Below, one piece after another: positions 9,256 through 17,417 of a stretch of DNA of 64,000 nt. The notes beneath the pieces are model-generated. The model saw only the letters and a program-made list of their open reading frames with translations. It did no database searches and had not been told where the DNA came from. Each line of letters begins with the position of its first letter. The first letter of the stretch is position 1. Source of the DNA: Cyanobacteria bacterium FACHB-63 (GTDB lineage: Bacteria > Cyanobacteriota > Cyanobacteriia > Leptolyngbyales > Leptolyngbyaceae); the NCBI GenBank assembly GCA_014695255.1, contig JACJNX010000040.1, positions 1 through 64,000 on the forward strand. Direction: 5' to 3'. A program made the position numbers and the translations under genes.

Positions 9256-9332
9256 CTTCCGAACAGTTGCGCCCTAGAACTTCATGGGTGACTCGTACTA
9301 TGATGGGATTAAGTTAACAAGTCTTTACAAAA

Positions 9333-10226
9333 ATGACGACGATTGAAGCAAAAGCACTCCTGACGCTGGAAAAGCTGACTTGGGATTGGCAAGGGCACTC
9401 GATTCAGTACACGGTGATGGGGGCAGGGCAACCCTTAGTTCTAGTGCATGGATTTGGAGCATCGATCGGTCACTGGCGGAAAAATATTCCCGTTTTGGCA
9501 CAAGCAGGCTATCAAGTCTTTGCGATCGATCTGCTTGGCTTTGGGGGTTCGGCAAAACCTGCTTTAGATTACACCGTTGATCTTTGGGTCGAATTGCTGC
9601 GAGATTTTTGGGCAGCGAACATTCAGCAGCCTGCGGTGTTTGTTGGTAATTCAATCGGGGGCTTGTTGTGCTTGATGGTGTTGGCGCATCATCCAGAAAT
9701 TGCAGCAGGTGGAATCTTACTCAATCCAGCAGGCGGATTGAATCACCGTCCAGAGGAACTGAATCCTCCCTTGCGATTAGTGATGGGTACATTCGCGAAG
9801 CTGGTCGGCTCCAAATGGTTCGGGCAGTGGATGTTTAATCAGGTGCGGCAAAAACACCGGATTCGGAACAGTTTGAGGCAGGTCTATCGCGATCGCGAAG
9901 CCATCACTGACGAACTGGTGGATTTACTGCATGAGCCTTCTTGTCATCCGGGCGCACAGCAAGTTTTTGCTTCGGTGCTGATGGCTCCGCCAGGACCAAA
10001 ACCAACAGACCTACTTCCTGAGATTCAAGTGCCGCTTTTAGTGATTTGGGGAGAAGCTGATCCTTGGACACCGATCGCAGGTTCTAAAGTTTATCAATCG
10101 CTGGTGGAAACGCATCCGGTCGAGTTCGTTGCGATTCCCGACACGGGACATTGCCCACACGACGAACGCCCAGAGGTGGTGAACGCGGCGATGATTCAGT
10201 GGCTCGATCAGCATCGTTCGAGTTAG
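9333..10226 (+). CDS. Alpha/beta-fold hydrolase, pheophytinase-like group
   Basis: A 297-aa single-domain hydrolase. It has the oxyanion motif LVHGFGAS, a nucleophile elbow GNSIGG, an acid in WGEADPWTP and a histidine in DTGHCPHDE, giving a complete Ser-Asp-His triad. The elbow and overall pattern resemble the plant pheophytinase/cyanobacterial hydrolase group, which acts on chlorophyll-type or other hydrophobic esters. The substrate here is not determined. Its last four bases overlap the end of the convergent SGNH hydrolase gene. Confidence 0.82.
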   Translation: MTTIEAKALLTLEKLTWDWQGHSIQYTVMGAGQPLVLVHGFGASIGHWRKNIPVLAQAGYQVFAIDLLGFGGSAKPALDYTVDLWVELLRDFWAANIQQPAVFVGNSIGGLLCLMVLAHHPEIAAGGILLNPAGGLNHRPEELNPPLRLVMGTFAKLVGSKWFGQWMFNQVRQKHRIRNSLRQVYRDREAITDELVDLLHEPSCHPGAQQVFASVLMAPPGPKPTDLLPEIQVPLLVIWGEADPWTPIAGSKVYQSLVETHPVEFVAIPDTGHCPHDERPEVVNAAMIQWLDQHRSS

Positions 10227-11125
10227 GAAGTTGGGCGCGATTTGACTGAGCGTAGTCCGATCGCGTCCTGCACCTGCTCAAATGCTAAATTCCCTAAGAC
10301 CTTGTGAGCGGCAGTTGTAGGATGAATGCCATCCCAGAATAAGAAGCGATCGCAGTTTGCAGAAGAACCGAGGCAAGCCGATGTGACATTCGTAAACCCG
10401 AACTGCTGCGGGTTTGTGATGGCGGTTTGGTAGATTTTGAACACATCGAGTTCTGTGATCGTTAACTCAGGCTTTTGTAAGCGATCAAGAATTGTTTTTA
10501 GGTCTTGATTGTACTCGATTGCGAAGTTGGTTAATTTGGTTGAAGTCTCAGTGGTACGAGTTGCAGGGAGTGTACCTAGATCCGGTAAATTTGCCACTAA
10601 AAGCCGTTTTGCACCAATTTGTAAGAGAGATTGCAGCGAACGATCGAGGTTTTTCATCGAAGTGATCGGCGTTTCGGTGCTGAAAAGGTAATCGTTTGAA
10701 CCTGCCCAAATGACAAAGAGCGCTTGTGGATCGATCTTTGGGTTAGATTGCACAAAGGTTTCAACTTGTGCCAGAACACCCGGAACGCGATTAAGACCGT
10801 TGATGCCTGTGGTTGCACCTCCCCAAGCGAAATTTTCTACACGATCGTCTGATAAGTTCAACTTCGCTGCTAGTTCCTCCACCCAGACCCGACCGTTTGA
10901 GTGTCGTCCCTGGAAATAAGGCGCGGCTGGCACCTGTCCGCCTGTTGCACGGAACACATTACCAACATCAGAGAGACTATCCCCGAAGATATAAAGCTGA
11001 TTGATGGGTTGAACGATTTTCTGGGGTTGCCGTAACTGAGGCGAGATTACCATAACGATCACTGCAATGATTGAAGCAGCAATGAGAAATAGGATTGTTT
11101 TAGACAGCCGAAACGATCGCTTCAT
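10223..11125 (-). CDS. SGNH/GDSL hydrolase (esterase-lipase), membrane anchored or secreted
   Basis: A 300-aa protein with an N-terminal hydrophobic segment (about residues 10-28) that acts as signal anchor or signal peptide. SGNH block I is GDSLSDVGN (nucleophile Ser), block III lies in WAGSNDYLF (Asn), and block V is DGIHPTTAAH (Asp, His). The expected reaction is ester hydrolysis outside the cytoplasm. It is convergent with the alpha/beta hydrolase gene and overlaps it by four bases. Confidence 0.85.
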   Translation of the reverse strand: MKRSFRLSKTILFLIAASIIAVIVMVISPQLRQPQKIVQPINQLYIFGDSLSDVGNVFRATGGQVPAAPYFQGRHSNGRVWVEELAAKLNLSDDRVENFAWGGATTGINGLNRVPGVLAQVETFVQSNPKIDPQALFVIWAGSNDYLFSTETPITSMKNLDRSLQSLLQIGAKRLLVANLPDLGTLPATRTTETSTKLTNFAIEYNQDLKTILDRLQKPELTITELDVFKIYQTAITNPQQFGFTNVTSACLGSSANCDRFLFWDGIHPTTAAHKVLGNLAFEQVQDAIGLRSVKSRPTS

Positions 11126-11159
11126 TTCTACTTACGCAACACCTTCTGAACAGATAGAA

Positions 11160-11186
11160 AGGAGTTCCTACAGAATAGGAACTCCT
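11160..11186. repeat. Hairpin upstream of the SGNH gene
   Basis: A perfect 11-bp inverted repeat (AGGAGTTCCTA, 5-nt loop, TAGGAACTCCT). It lies 35 bases upstream of the SGNH hydrolase start and on the downstream side of the NYN gene. It could end NYN transcripts or lie in the SGNH leader. A second hairpin (GGGTGTT/AACACCC, 11292-11312) sits next to the NYN stop, with a T-run only on the plus strand. Confidence 0.5.
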
Positions 11187-11327
11187 CTTAACAATATTTA
11201 GGAATTTGATTAAGGTAATCTCCCTTTGGACTAATGCAGCGCGTTCTGCCTTCTCATAGAGTGTAAGAGAACAATATGGGTCAGTAATCGGGGGTGTTGC
11301 AATGTAACACCCTTTTCTGTATCAATC

Positions 11328-11945
11328 TTAGGGAACAGAGTGGGCGCGGCTCTCAAGCTCATCGCGTTGAATTAGGCTCCTAATTTTTGCCAAATCGGTG
11401 TAGCGATCGACGGCATTCACCAAACTATCGCTCGTCATGGTCTGCAAACTGACGACTTCAACCTGCACTCCTCGATATGCAATCGTGTTCACGGCATAAG
11501 TCAGATCACCATCTCCGCTAAGCAGAATCATTGTGTTGCAGTATCGTGCTAGTTCTAGCATATCAACTGCAATCTCTACATCTAAATTTGCGTGTCTCGT
11601 CCCATCCGCGTTGTGTATCAATTCTTTCGTAACCACTCGATAGCCATGACGACGCATCCAGAGCAGAAAGCCCTGTTGTTTCTCATTATGTGGATCAACG
11701 CCTGTGTAGAAGTACGCTCGCAAGAGTCGCCGTCCGCCTACCAAATATCCTAGAAGTTTGGAGTAATCAATCTCCAAGCCAAGCTGCATCGCAGCGTAAA
11801 ACAAGTTTGAGCCATCAATAAAAATAGCAACACGATCGACGGTGGATTCTCGAATGGTCGCTGAGCGATCGGGAAAATGCAGTTCGTAGGCAGCTTGATC
11901 AATAAGGGAAGCTGCCCGACGTTGTGGACGGGGTACAAGTTGCAT
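11328..11945 (-). CDS. NYN-domain protein (LabA/DUF88-like, PIN-type nuclease fold)
   Basis: A 205-aa protein. The NYN domain is identified by VAIFIDGSNLFYAA near residue 40, DVEIAVDMLELA, and LLSGDGDLTYAV. These acidic positions form the predicted metal-dependent ribonuclease site of the PIN/NYN fold. The LabA group in cyanobacteria has been tied to circadian output repression, but this copy may be a different paralogue. The first 35 residues are basic and probably flexible. It is a single gene with the 393-bp gap upstream. Confidence 0.82.
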   Translation of the reverse strand: MQLVPRPQRRAASLIDQAAYELHFPDRSATIRESTVDRVAIFIDGSNLFYAAMQLGLEIDYSKLLGYLVGGRRLLRAYFYTGVDPHNEKQQGFLLWMRRHGYRVVTKELIHNADGTRHANLDVEIAVDMLELARYCNTMILLSGDGDLTYAVNTIAYRGVQVEVVSLQTMTSDSLVNAVDRYTDLAKIRSLIQRDELESRAHSVP

Positions 11946-12338
11946 TAGAAATTAAAGGGTAAGGGTGAGTTTATAAAAAGTCCGTTTTCGGGGGAATTTC
12001 AATCTCAAGCCCAGTCAGCTTGGCTTCGACCTTGCCAGAAGTTCACAGTATAGAAGACTGTAGGCTATATCTTGAGGTTGGTGAAAGACCGAGAAAACAC
12101 AAGACTATTTTTAGGTTTTATCGCATTTTTCCATTTGAAAGCAGATTATTACGCGATCCGATACGATTTTTTATGATTATTCTCTTTAATTTAGATCAGT
12201 TCTGATTGAGTGAGGTAGGGGTTCTTGTTTGGGTTAGAGAAAATCCGAGAATCCTCGATGCCGCGAGATCTAATAGAGTAGATCTTGTAGGACGTTTGGG
12301 TTTGTGCAAAGGTTTAGCACGATCGTTTGGGGGTTGAA
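11946..12338. other. Intergenic region upstream of NYN and site-2 protease genes
   Basis: A divergent gap of about 390 bases. A 61-codon plus-strand frame (12020-12205) is rich in Phe and Arg and looks random, so I did not call it. Presumably both neighbouring promoters are here; no operator or riboswitch was recognised. Confidence 0.4.
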
Positions 12339-13820
12339 ATGTTTACTGCGCTCACAATTGTTGTCGCACTAGGGATCTTAGCGTGGGGATTCAACCGCGC
12401 TCGTCCTTACGGAAAAATTGGCATTCTGGCTTGGTTACAGTCGGTGGTGCTAATGGCTCCGTGGATTTTGTTCTTTGGCTTATTTGCTGCCGGGATTTAT
12501 CTGAATCTGGCGGGAATGCTCCTGCTGTTTGTAGTGTCAACGGGGATTTATATCTGGATTGGACGACAGCTTCGCACCGAAGGACAAGAGTTATTAGCAA
12601 AACGGGCGGCGGCAAAAGTGGCGATCGAGTCTGCTTTATCCAATGTCGAGAGGTCAACTGAAGCCGCACCAACTCCACCGAGTTCAGTCCTTCCCCCGGC
12701 TGAGACAGTTTCGATTCCCGAAGCTGATTTGCAAACGATTAAAAGCATTTTTGGCATCGATACGTTTTTCTTGACGGAAACCATTCCGTATCAAGATGGC
12801 GTAATTTTTCGCGGCAACTTGCGAGGCGAGCCAGAAGCGACGCTAGCAAAACTAACTGAAAAGTTAACGGGACAGTTGGGCGATCGCTACCGGCTCTTTC
12901 TAATTGCCAACGAGGACGAGAAGCCCGTCGCCATCGTGCTGCCAAGCAAAAATGATCCAAAGCCGCTCACAGTTACACAAACTCTGTTATCAATCGTGCT
13001 GTTTGTGGCGACGATCGTGGCGAGTTTGGAAACTGGCGGAATTTTACTCGGATTTGATTTCTATAGTTCTCCGGAGCGGTATCTGGAAGTGTTGCCGTTT
13101 AGCTTAGGCATTTTGGGTGTTTTGCTGGCGCATGAGTTGGGTCATTGGATTGCGGCAAAACGGTATCAGGTTCGGTTAAATTTACCGTTTTTCATTCCGA
13201 CTTGGCAGATCGGATCGTTTGGGGCAATCACGCGATTTGCTTCGCTACTGCCAAACCGGACGGCACTGTTTGATATTGCAGTGGCAGGGCCGATAGCAGG
13301 CGGATTAGTGGCATTTGGAATGCTCATTGCAGGATTGCTGCTGTCGCACGAAGGTAGTGGGTTCAAAGTTCCAAGCCAGTTTTTTGAAGGCTCGATTCTA
13401 GTCGGAACCCTAGCGCGGGTGATTATGGGCACTGCAATTCAGCAATCGATCGTGGAAGTCAATCCGCTGGTGGTTCTTGGTTGGATTGGTTTGGTGGTGA
13501 CGGCGATTAATGTGATGCCTGCGGGACAGCTTGACGGCGGGCGAGTTGTGCAGGCGATTTACGGACGCAAGACTGCAAGCCGAGCTACGGTAGCAACGAT
13601 CGTTATTCTCGGTTTGGCTTCGCTGGTGAATCCGCTGGCACTGTATTGGGCGATCGTGATTGTAGTGCTGCAACGCAATCCCGAACGTCCGAGCCTGAAT
13701 GAATTGAGTGAACCGGATGATGCACGGGCTGCGATCGGGCTTTTGATATTGTTCTTGATGGTGACGATTCTGTTGCCGCTGACTCCGAGCCTTGCAGGTC
13801 GTTTGGGCATTGGCGGATAA
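12339..13820 (+). CDS. Site-2 protease family protein, EGY1-like
   Basis: A 493-aa intramembrane zinc metalloprotease. A hydrophobic N-terminus with two or three TM segments is followed by a soluble region containing GNLRG (about residues 159-163), the hallmark of plant EGY proteins. The M50 catalytic core has HELGH at about 265-269 and a second metal-ligand motif AGQLDGGRVVQA. It should cleave membrane-embedded regulatory or thylakoid proteins. ATG 12339 was preferred over an in-frame TTG at 12327 because the residues between them are not family-like. A 21-nt tandem duplication covers its stop codon. Confidence 0.88.
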   Translation: MFTALTIVVALGILAWGFNRARPYGKIGILAWLQSVVLMAPWILFFGLFAAGIYLNLAGMLLLFVVSTGIYIWIGRQLRTEGQELLAKRAAAKVAIESALSNVERSTEAAPTPPSSVLPPAETVSIPEADLQTIKSIFGIDTFFLTETIPYQDGVIFRGNLRGEPEATLAKLTEKLTGQLGDRYRLFLIANEDEKPVAIVLPSKNDPKPLTVTQTLLSIVLFVATIVASLETGGILLGFDFYSSPERYLEVLPFSLGILGVLLAHELGHWIAAKRYQVRLNLPFFIPTWQIGSFGAITRFASLLPNRTALFDIAVAGPIAGGLVAFGMLIAGLLLSHEGSGFKVPSQFFEGSILVGTLARVIMGTAIQQSIVEVNPLVVLGWIGLVVTAINVMPAGQLDGGRVVQAIYGRKTASRATVATIVILGLASLVNPLALYWAIVIVVLQRNPERPSLNELSEPDDARAAIGLLILFLMVTILLPLTPSLAGRLGIGG

Positions 13821-13851
13821 GCAACTCTCGTTGGCGGATAAGCAACTCTCG
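13810..13851. repeat. 21-nt tandem duplication across the protease stop codon
   Basis: Two identical 21-nt units, 13810-13830 and 13831-13851, lie head to tail. The first contains the stop TAA (13818-13820), so the protein end is unaffected. The exact identity implies a recent slippage or strand-invasion event. Confidence 0.95.
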
Positions 13852-13871
13852 ACAATTTAACCCAACTTTTG

Positions 13872-13910
13872 ACAGGCGCGACTTGATCTTAGAAATTAAG
13901 TCGCGCCTGT
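13872..13910. terminator. Bidirectional terminator between site-2 protease gene and dnaN
   Basis: A perfect 13-bp inverted repeat (13872-13884 and 13898-13910) lies between two convergent genes. The stem is GC-rich (CAGGCGCGACTT) and is followed by short T-rich tracts on both sides. Confidence 0.75.
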
Positions 13911-13947
13911 GCTTTATTCTGTAAATCAATTTCGGAAATAGGTGAGG

Positions 13948-15081
13948 TTAGGATCTTACCTGGACAGGCATCACCAAATAAGTCATCTTCAGATTTCCGA
14001 GCGGTGAAAGAACCACAGGACTGGTTGAAGTGTTCAACTGCATTTGAATTTCTGACGTGTTGATTGCTTTTAAGCCATCAAGCAAATATCGCACATTAAA
14101 TGCAATGTCCATGCCATCCCCAGAGATTTGTGCGGGAACTGCTTCGCGTCCGCTTCCCACATCTTGAGCATCAACCGCCAGCGTAAGTTGCTGATTTGTC
14201 GGATCAAGCTGCACTTTGACGATGTTGTTTTTCTGATCCGCAAGCACTGAGATGCGCTCTAAAGCACTCAGAAACGATCGACGATCCACCGTCATCTGAT
14301 GTGTAAACTGACGCGGTACAAGCTGACGATAGTTGGGATATTGCCCTTCTAGCAATCGGCTGGTCAGACGCTGATCCGTCCACTCAAAGATGACCTGTCC
14401 TTGATCAAACTGCACATTGATCGCGTTACCGTTCTGGCGATCGAGCATTTTCATCAATTCCTGCAACGCCTTGGCCGGAACCGTGACATCGAACTGAGAA
14501 TCTGCTTCTGGGGCATCCTCTTCGACTGTTGTGACCACCGCGAGGCGGTGCCCATCGGTTGCAGCAAACTCCAATCCATCCGGCTGCATGCTGACGTGAA
14601 CTCCGGTGAGTACCTGTTTCGTCTCATCGGCGCTCGCTGCAAACAGCGATCCTCGTAAACCATCCACCAAACGATCGGCAACTAACTGGGTTCGTTCTCC
14701 TTCCTCAATTTTGGGGAGTTCGGGAAACTCTTCAGCACCCATGCCGCGCACCTGATATCGACCAGAGGCAGAGGTGATTGTTGTGACATGATTGGATTCG
14801 ATATCGCTTTCGATCGTAATGTCGCCTTCGGGGAGTCGCGATATGATGTCGCCGAGCAGTTTTGCTGGGAGCGTCAGAACGCCGCTGGTTTCGACGTTCG
14901 CTGGAAAGCTGGTTTGAATCCCTAAGCTGAGATCGAAGGCGCTAAGAATGACGCGCTGAGTTGCAGCATCGGCCTTTAACAGAATGTTTGCGAGGATTGG
15001 ATGGGTCGGGCGCGAAGAAACCGCCCGACTAACCAGCGACAAGTGTGAATTGAGGTGAGTTTGAGCGCAGACCAGTTTCAT
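13948..15081 (-). CDS. dnaN: DNA polymerase III beta subunit (sliding clamp)
   Basis: A 377-aa protein of the normal length for the beta clamp, with the start MKLVCAQTHLNSHLSLVSRAV and the three-fold repeated clamp domain structure. It ends YLVMPVQVRS, the conserved end that contributes to the peptide-binding pocket. Dimers encircle DNA and tether polymerase III. The upstream 550 bases contain a cluster of DnaA boxes, the first 34 bases before the ATG, so dnaN may be regulated by DnaA as well as being adjacent to the origin. Confidence 0.97.
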   Translation of the reverse strand: MKLVCAQTHLNSHLSLVSRAVSSRPTHPILANILLKADAATQRVILSAFDLSLGIQTSFPANVETSGVLTLPAKLLGDIISRLPEGDITIESDIESNHVTTITSASGRYQVRGMGAEEFPELPKIEEGERTQLVADRLVDGLRGSLFAASADETKQVLTGVHVSMQPDGLEFAATDGHRLAVVTTVEEDAPEADSQFDVTVPAKALQELMKMLDRQNGNAINVQFDQGQVIFEWTDQRLTSRLLEGQYPNYRQLVPRQFTHQMTVDRRSFLSALERISVLADQKNNIVKVQLDPTNQQLTLAVDAQDVGSGREAVPAQISGDGMDIAFNVRYLLDGLKAINTSEIQMQLNTSTSPVVLSPLGNLKMTYLVMPVQVRS

Positions 15082-15470
15082 AGGAGTTGCCGGAATATGG
15101 AACAGAATGGGGGTTGTGGAAAAGTAAAGCGTACTCTATATAGGCGTAGCTCTAAAATCTGAGGGGCTATATCTAGCGTTTTAATCGATGTTTGAGCATA
15201 GTAACACCCTTCGCTAGATCGATCCACTCCCTCTTTAAACTAGGCGTGGAACTGGGAAGAAACAGTAATTATAAGTACTATTGTACGACCTGTGGAAATT
15301 GTGGAAAACGCAGCAGATCTCGATGTTTTCGGGCGAGTTGCGATCGCAGCCTGTGGAAAAGTCCAAATCAAGCGATCGCGGCTCTAGAGATTTCCGCAAC
15401 TAGATGGTATTTTTCCCACAGGTTTTCCACAGAAACCTAGAAGTTTTCCACAGTGAGGATTTGATAGATA
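15082..15470. other. oriC: Candidate chromosomal replication origin (oriC) with DnaA boxes
   Basis: The dnaN-petF gap contains five exact copies of the nonamer TTTTCCACA or its complement, at 15115-15123, 15300-15308, 15352-15360, 15423-15431 and 15444-15452. There is one near match (TGTGGAAAT, 15291-15299) directly abutting the box at 15300, and a weak one at 15412-15420. The four left boxes are in one orientation and the right ones in the other. In some freshwater cyanobacteria such as Synechococcus elongatus the origin is next to dnaN. There is no very AT-rich unwinding element, but 15263-15288 is the most AT-rich part. Confidence 0.72.
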
Positions 15471-15550
15471 GGAAAAAACTATGAATTGGCAAAGTAAGAT
15501 AATGTGAGGCTTTAACTGCGCCGTAATTCCCAACTCCCCTCAAATAACAA

Positions 15551-15578
15551 AGCAGAAACCCCGATCGAGGTTTCTGCT
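15551..15578 (-). terminator. Terminator after petF
   Basis: A perfect 10-bp inverted repeat (AGCAGAAACC / GGTTTCTGCT) with an 8-nt loop lies 55 bases downstream of the petF stop. On the minus strand it is followed by a T-rich stretch (TTGTTATTTG). Confidence 0.75.
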
Positions 15579-15632
15579 GTAAGAACGTTTCAAGACAGAG
15601 AGTGAGAAGCGAATCATCTCCCTGTCGGAGAA

Positions 15633-15932
15633 TTAATAGAGCGCGTCTTCCTGATGGGTCAGGATCGTGCAATTCGAGCGCGGGTAGGCCACACAAGTTA
15701 ACACATATCCAGCTTCAATCTGGTCATCATCCAAGAACGATTGATCGGACTGATCGATTTCGCCTTCAGTGATTTTACCTGCACAAGTCGAGCAAGCACC
15801 CGCACGACAGGAGTACGGCAAATCCAGACCTGCTTCTTCAGCCGCATCTAGAATGTACTCATCGTCGGGGACATCGATCGTCGTGTTCAACCCTTCGGCT
15901 TCGTTGATTAACGTGACCTTGTAAGTAGGCAT
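15633..15932 (-). CDS. petF: Plant-type [2Fe-2S] ferredoxin I
   Basis: A 99-aa soluble acidic protein of the exact size of photosynthetic ferredoxin. The cluster-binding cysteines are in [12 protein letters not shown] (three Cys) and VLTCVAYP (fourth Cys). It accepts electrons from PSI (FA/FB) and passes them to FNR and other reductases. The ATG is preceded by AGAGGAT, a reasonable ribosome site. A 255-bp upstream gap holds the promoter, and the gene has its own terminator. Confidence 0.97.
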   Translation of the reverse strand: MPTYKVTLINEAEGLNTTIDVPDDEYILDAAEEAGLDLPYSCRAGACSTCAGKITEGEIDQSDQSFLDDDQIEAGYVLTCVAYPRSNCTILTHQEDALY

Positions 15933-16187
15933 TCGGTGATCCTCTCTAGTAGTAGAAGCGGCAAAACTGCCGGAAAATTTGAGACTTAAGTTTTCTCAAT
16001 CAATGCTGAGATGCCTAAGTTCTTTTCAATTCTGATACTACGGGAAAACTTAAACGTTAAATCCGCGATTTAGGGGGATCGGTGAACGCGATTCCTAATA
16101 AATCAACATGATTTAATCTACTTATACTTATAGGACGATCTATCGGGCACAATCGAGAGTTACAATCCGTTACCCTAATCATTTGCA

Positions 16188-17138
16188 TTAGCGATTTTCC
16201 CCAAATCTATCGGTAGCATCGACTAAGGCACTAAGAATTCCTGTCTCCATCATCGAGTGCCCTGCATCGGGAACGACGATAAATTCTGCCTTGGGTAACG
16301 CCTGATGTAAATCCCACGCTGAAGCCATTGGGCAAACGACATCGTAGCGTCCTTGCACAATTACGGTGGGAATGTGAGCGATGCGATCGCAGTTGTGCAG
16401 CAGTTGATCGTCGGTTTCAAAAAAGCCGCGATTGATAAAGTAGTGACACTCAATTCGCGCAAACGCTTCGGCAAATTGATCCTGACCAAACTTGCTTTGC
16501 AAATTTGGATCAACGATTAATCGACTGGTGCTGCCTTCCCAAACTGACCAGGCTTTAGCGGCGATCGCTCGGACTTCTGCATCAGCGCTGGTCAAACGGC
16601 GATAATATGCTGAAACCATGTCGTCGCGTTCTTCGGGTGGAATCGGGGCGAGATACTGTTCCCAAGCATCAGGAAAAATCCAGCTTGCGCCTTCTTGATA
16701 GAACCAGAGAATCTCTTTACGCCGCAGCAGGAAGATGCCGCGCAGGATTAAACCGAGACAACGATCGGGATGCGTTTGACTATACGCAAGCGATAACGTG
16801 CTGCCCCAACTGCCGCCGAAGACGACCCAGCGATCGATTTGCAGGTGCGATCGTAGTTTCTCAATGTCGCTGACGAGATCCCAAGTTGTATTTTCTCGCA
16901 GTTCAGCGTGGGGTGTGCTTTTTCCAGCTCCACGTTGATCAAACAGGATAATCCGCCATTTCTCCGGGTCAAAATACTGTCGGTAGGTTGAAATTGTGCC
17001 GCCGCCAGGCCCGCCATGCAGAAAGACAATAGGTTTTCCGTTGGGGTTGCCGCTTTGCTCATAGTAGATCGTATGCAAATCGGAAACGGGAAGCATCCCC
17101 GACTGGTAAGGCTCGATCGCAGGGTAAAGATGACGCAT
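16188..17138 (-). CDS. pip: Proline iminopeptidase (S33 family)
   Basis: A 316-aa alpha/beta hydrolase of typical length when the ATG at 17138 is used; an open frame extends 76 codons further upstream without family similarity. It has the oxyanion motif HGGPGGG, the motif FDQRGAGKS, a nucleophile elbow GGSWGS, an acid in GRYDVVCP and a histidine in DAGHSMME. The family removes N-terminal proline from peptides. It is divergent from the small membrane ORF at 17196. Confidence 0.92.
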   Translation of the reverse strand: MRHLYPAIEPYQSGMLPVSDLHTIYYEQSGNPNGKPIVFLHGGPGGGTISTYRQYFDPEKWRIILFDQRGAGKSTPHAELRENTTWDLVSDIEKLRSHLQIDRWVVFGGSWGSTLSLAYSQTHPDRCLGLILRGIFLLRRKEILWFYQEGASWIFPDAWEQYLAPIPPEERDDMVSAYYRRLTSADAEVRAIAAKAWSVWEGSTSRLIVDPNLQSKFGQDQFAEAFARIECHYFINRGFFETDDQLLHNCDRIAHIPTVIVQGRYDVVCPMASAWDLHQALPKAEFIVVPDAGHSMMETGILSALVDATDRFGENR

Positions 17139-17195
17139 TTTAATCTTTGGGATAACTAACTGTAGATCATGATAGTTTCCTGTAGTTTCAGCTTT

Positions 17196-17417
17196 ATGCG
17201 TAATAGAATTCCAGTCGGATTGGTGTTGATGCTCAGCGTTGTATTTATTGGGTTTGGCGATCAGATTTTGCCGCCTGAGATTGGGCGGTATAGCTTTCAG
17301 GCGAGAAGCACGATCGATCAACTCTTGGTGAATGCTTTTCCAACTTGGCAACCTAAAACAAACCCTCACCGTCGCACTGAAGAAGCGGTGAGGGATGTGA
17401 ATAAAGCTAGAGACTGA
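17196..17417 (+). CDS. Small protein with one TM segment, 73 aa, hypothetical
   Basis: The frame from ATG 17196 encodes a hydrophobic segment (IPVGLVLMLSVVFIGFG, about residues 4-20) followed by a polar region. The polar part contains ILPPEIGRYSFQARSTIDQ and a Pro/Arg-rich tail. The pattern looks like a small membrane protein, but I cannot name a family with confidence. Its 3' third overlaps the ilvC terminator on the other strand and its stop abuts the ilvC stop. It is divergent from the pip gene with a 57-bp gap. Confidence 0.5.
   Translation: MRNRIPVGLVLMLSVVFIGFGDQILPPEIGRYSFQARSTIDQLLVNAFPTWQPKTNPHRRTEEAVRDVNKARD
17363..17394 (-). terminator. ilvC intrinsic terminator
   Basis: The 9-bp stem CCCTCACCG / CGGTGAGGG (17363-17371 and 17386-17394) is followed on the minus strand by TTTGTTTTAGG. 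It is a convincing terminator for ilvC, and it lies inside the 73-aa ORF on the plus strand. Confidence 0.8.

Noticed and set aside
12020-12205. 61-codon plus-strand frame
   Set aside because: Short, Phe/Arg rich, no ribosome site, no conserved look.
17139-17369. 76-codon extension upstream of proline iminopeptidase
   Set aside because: It overlaps the small ORF region and is not family-like; the enzyme is complete from ATG 17138.
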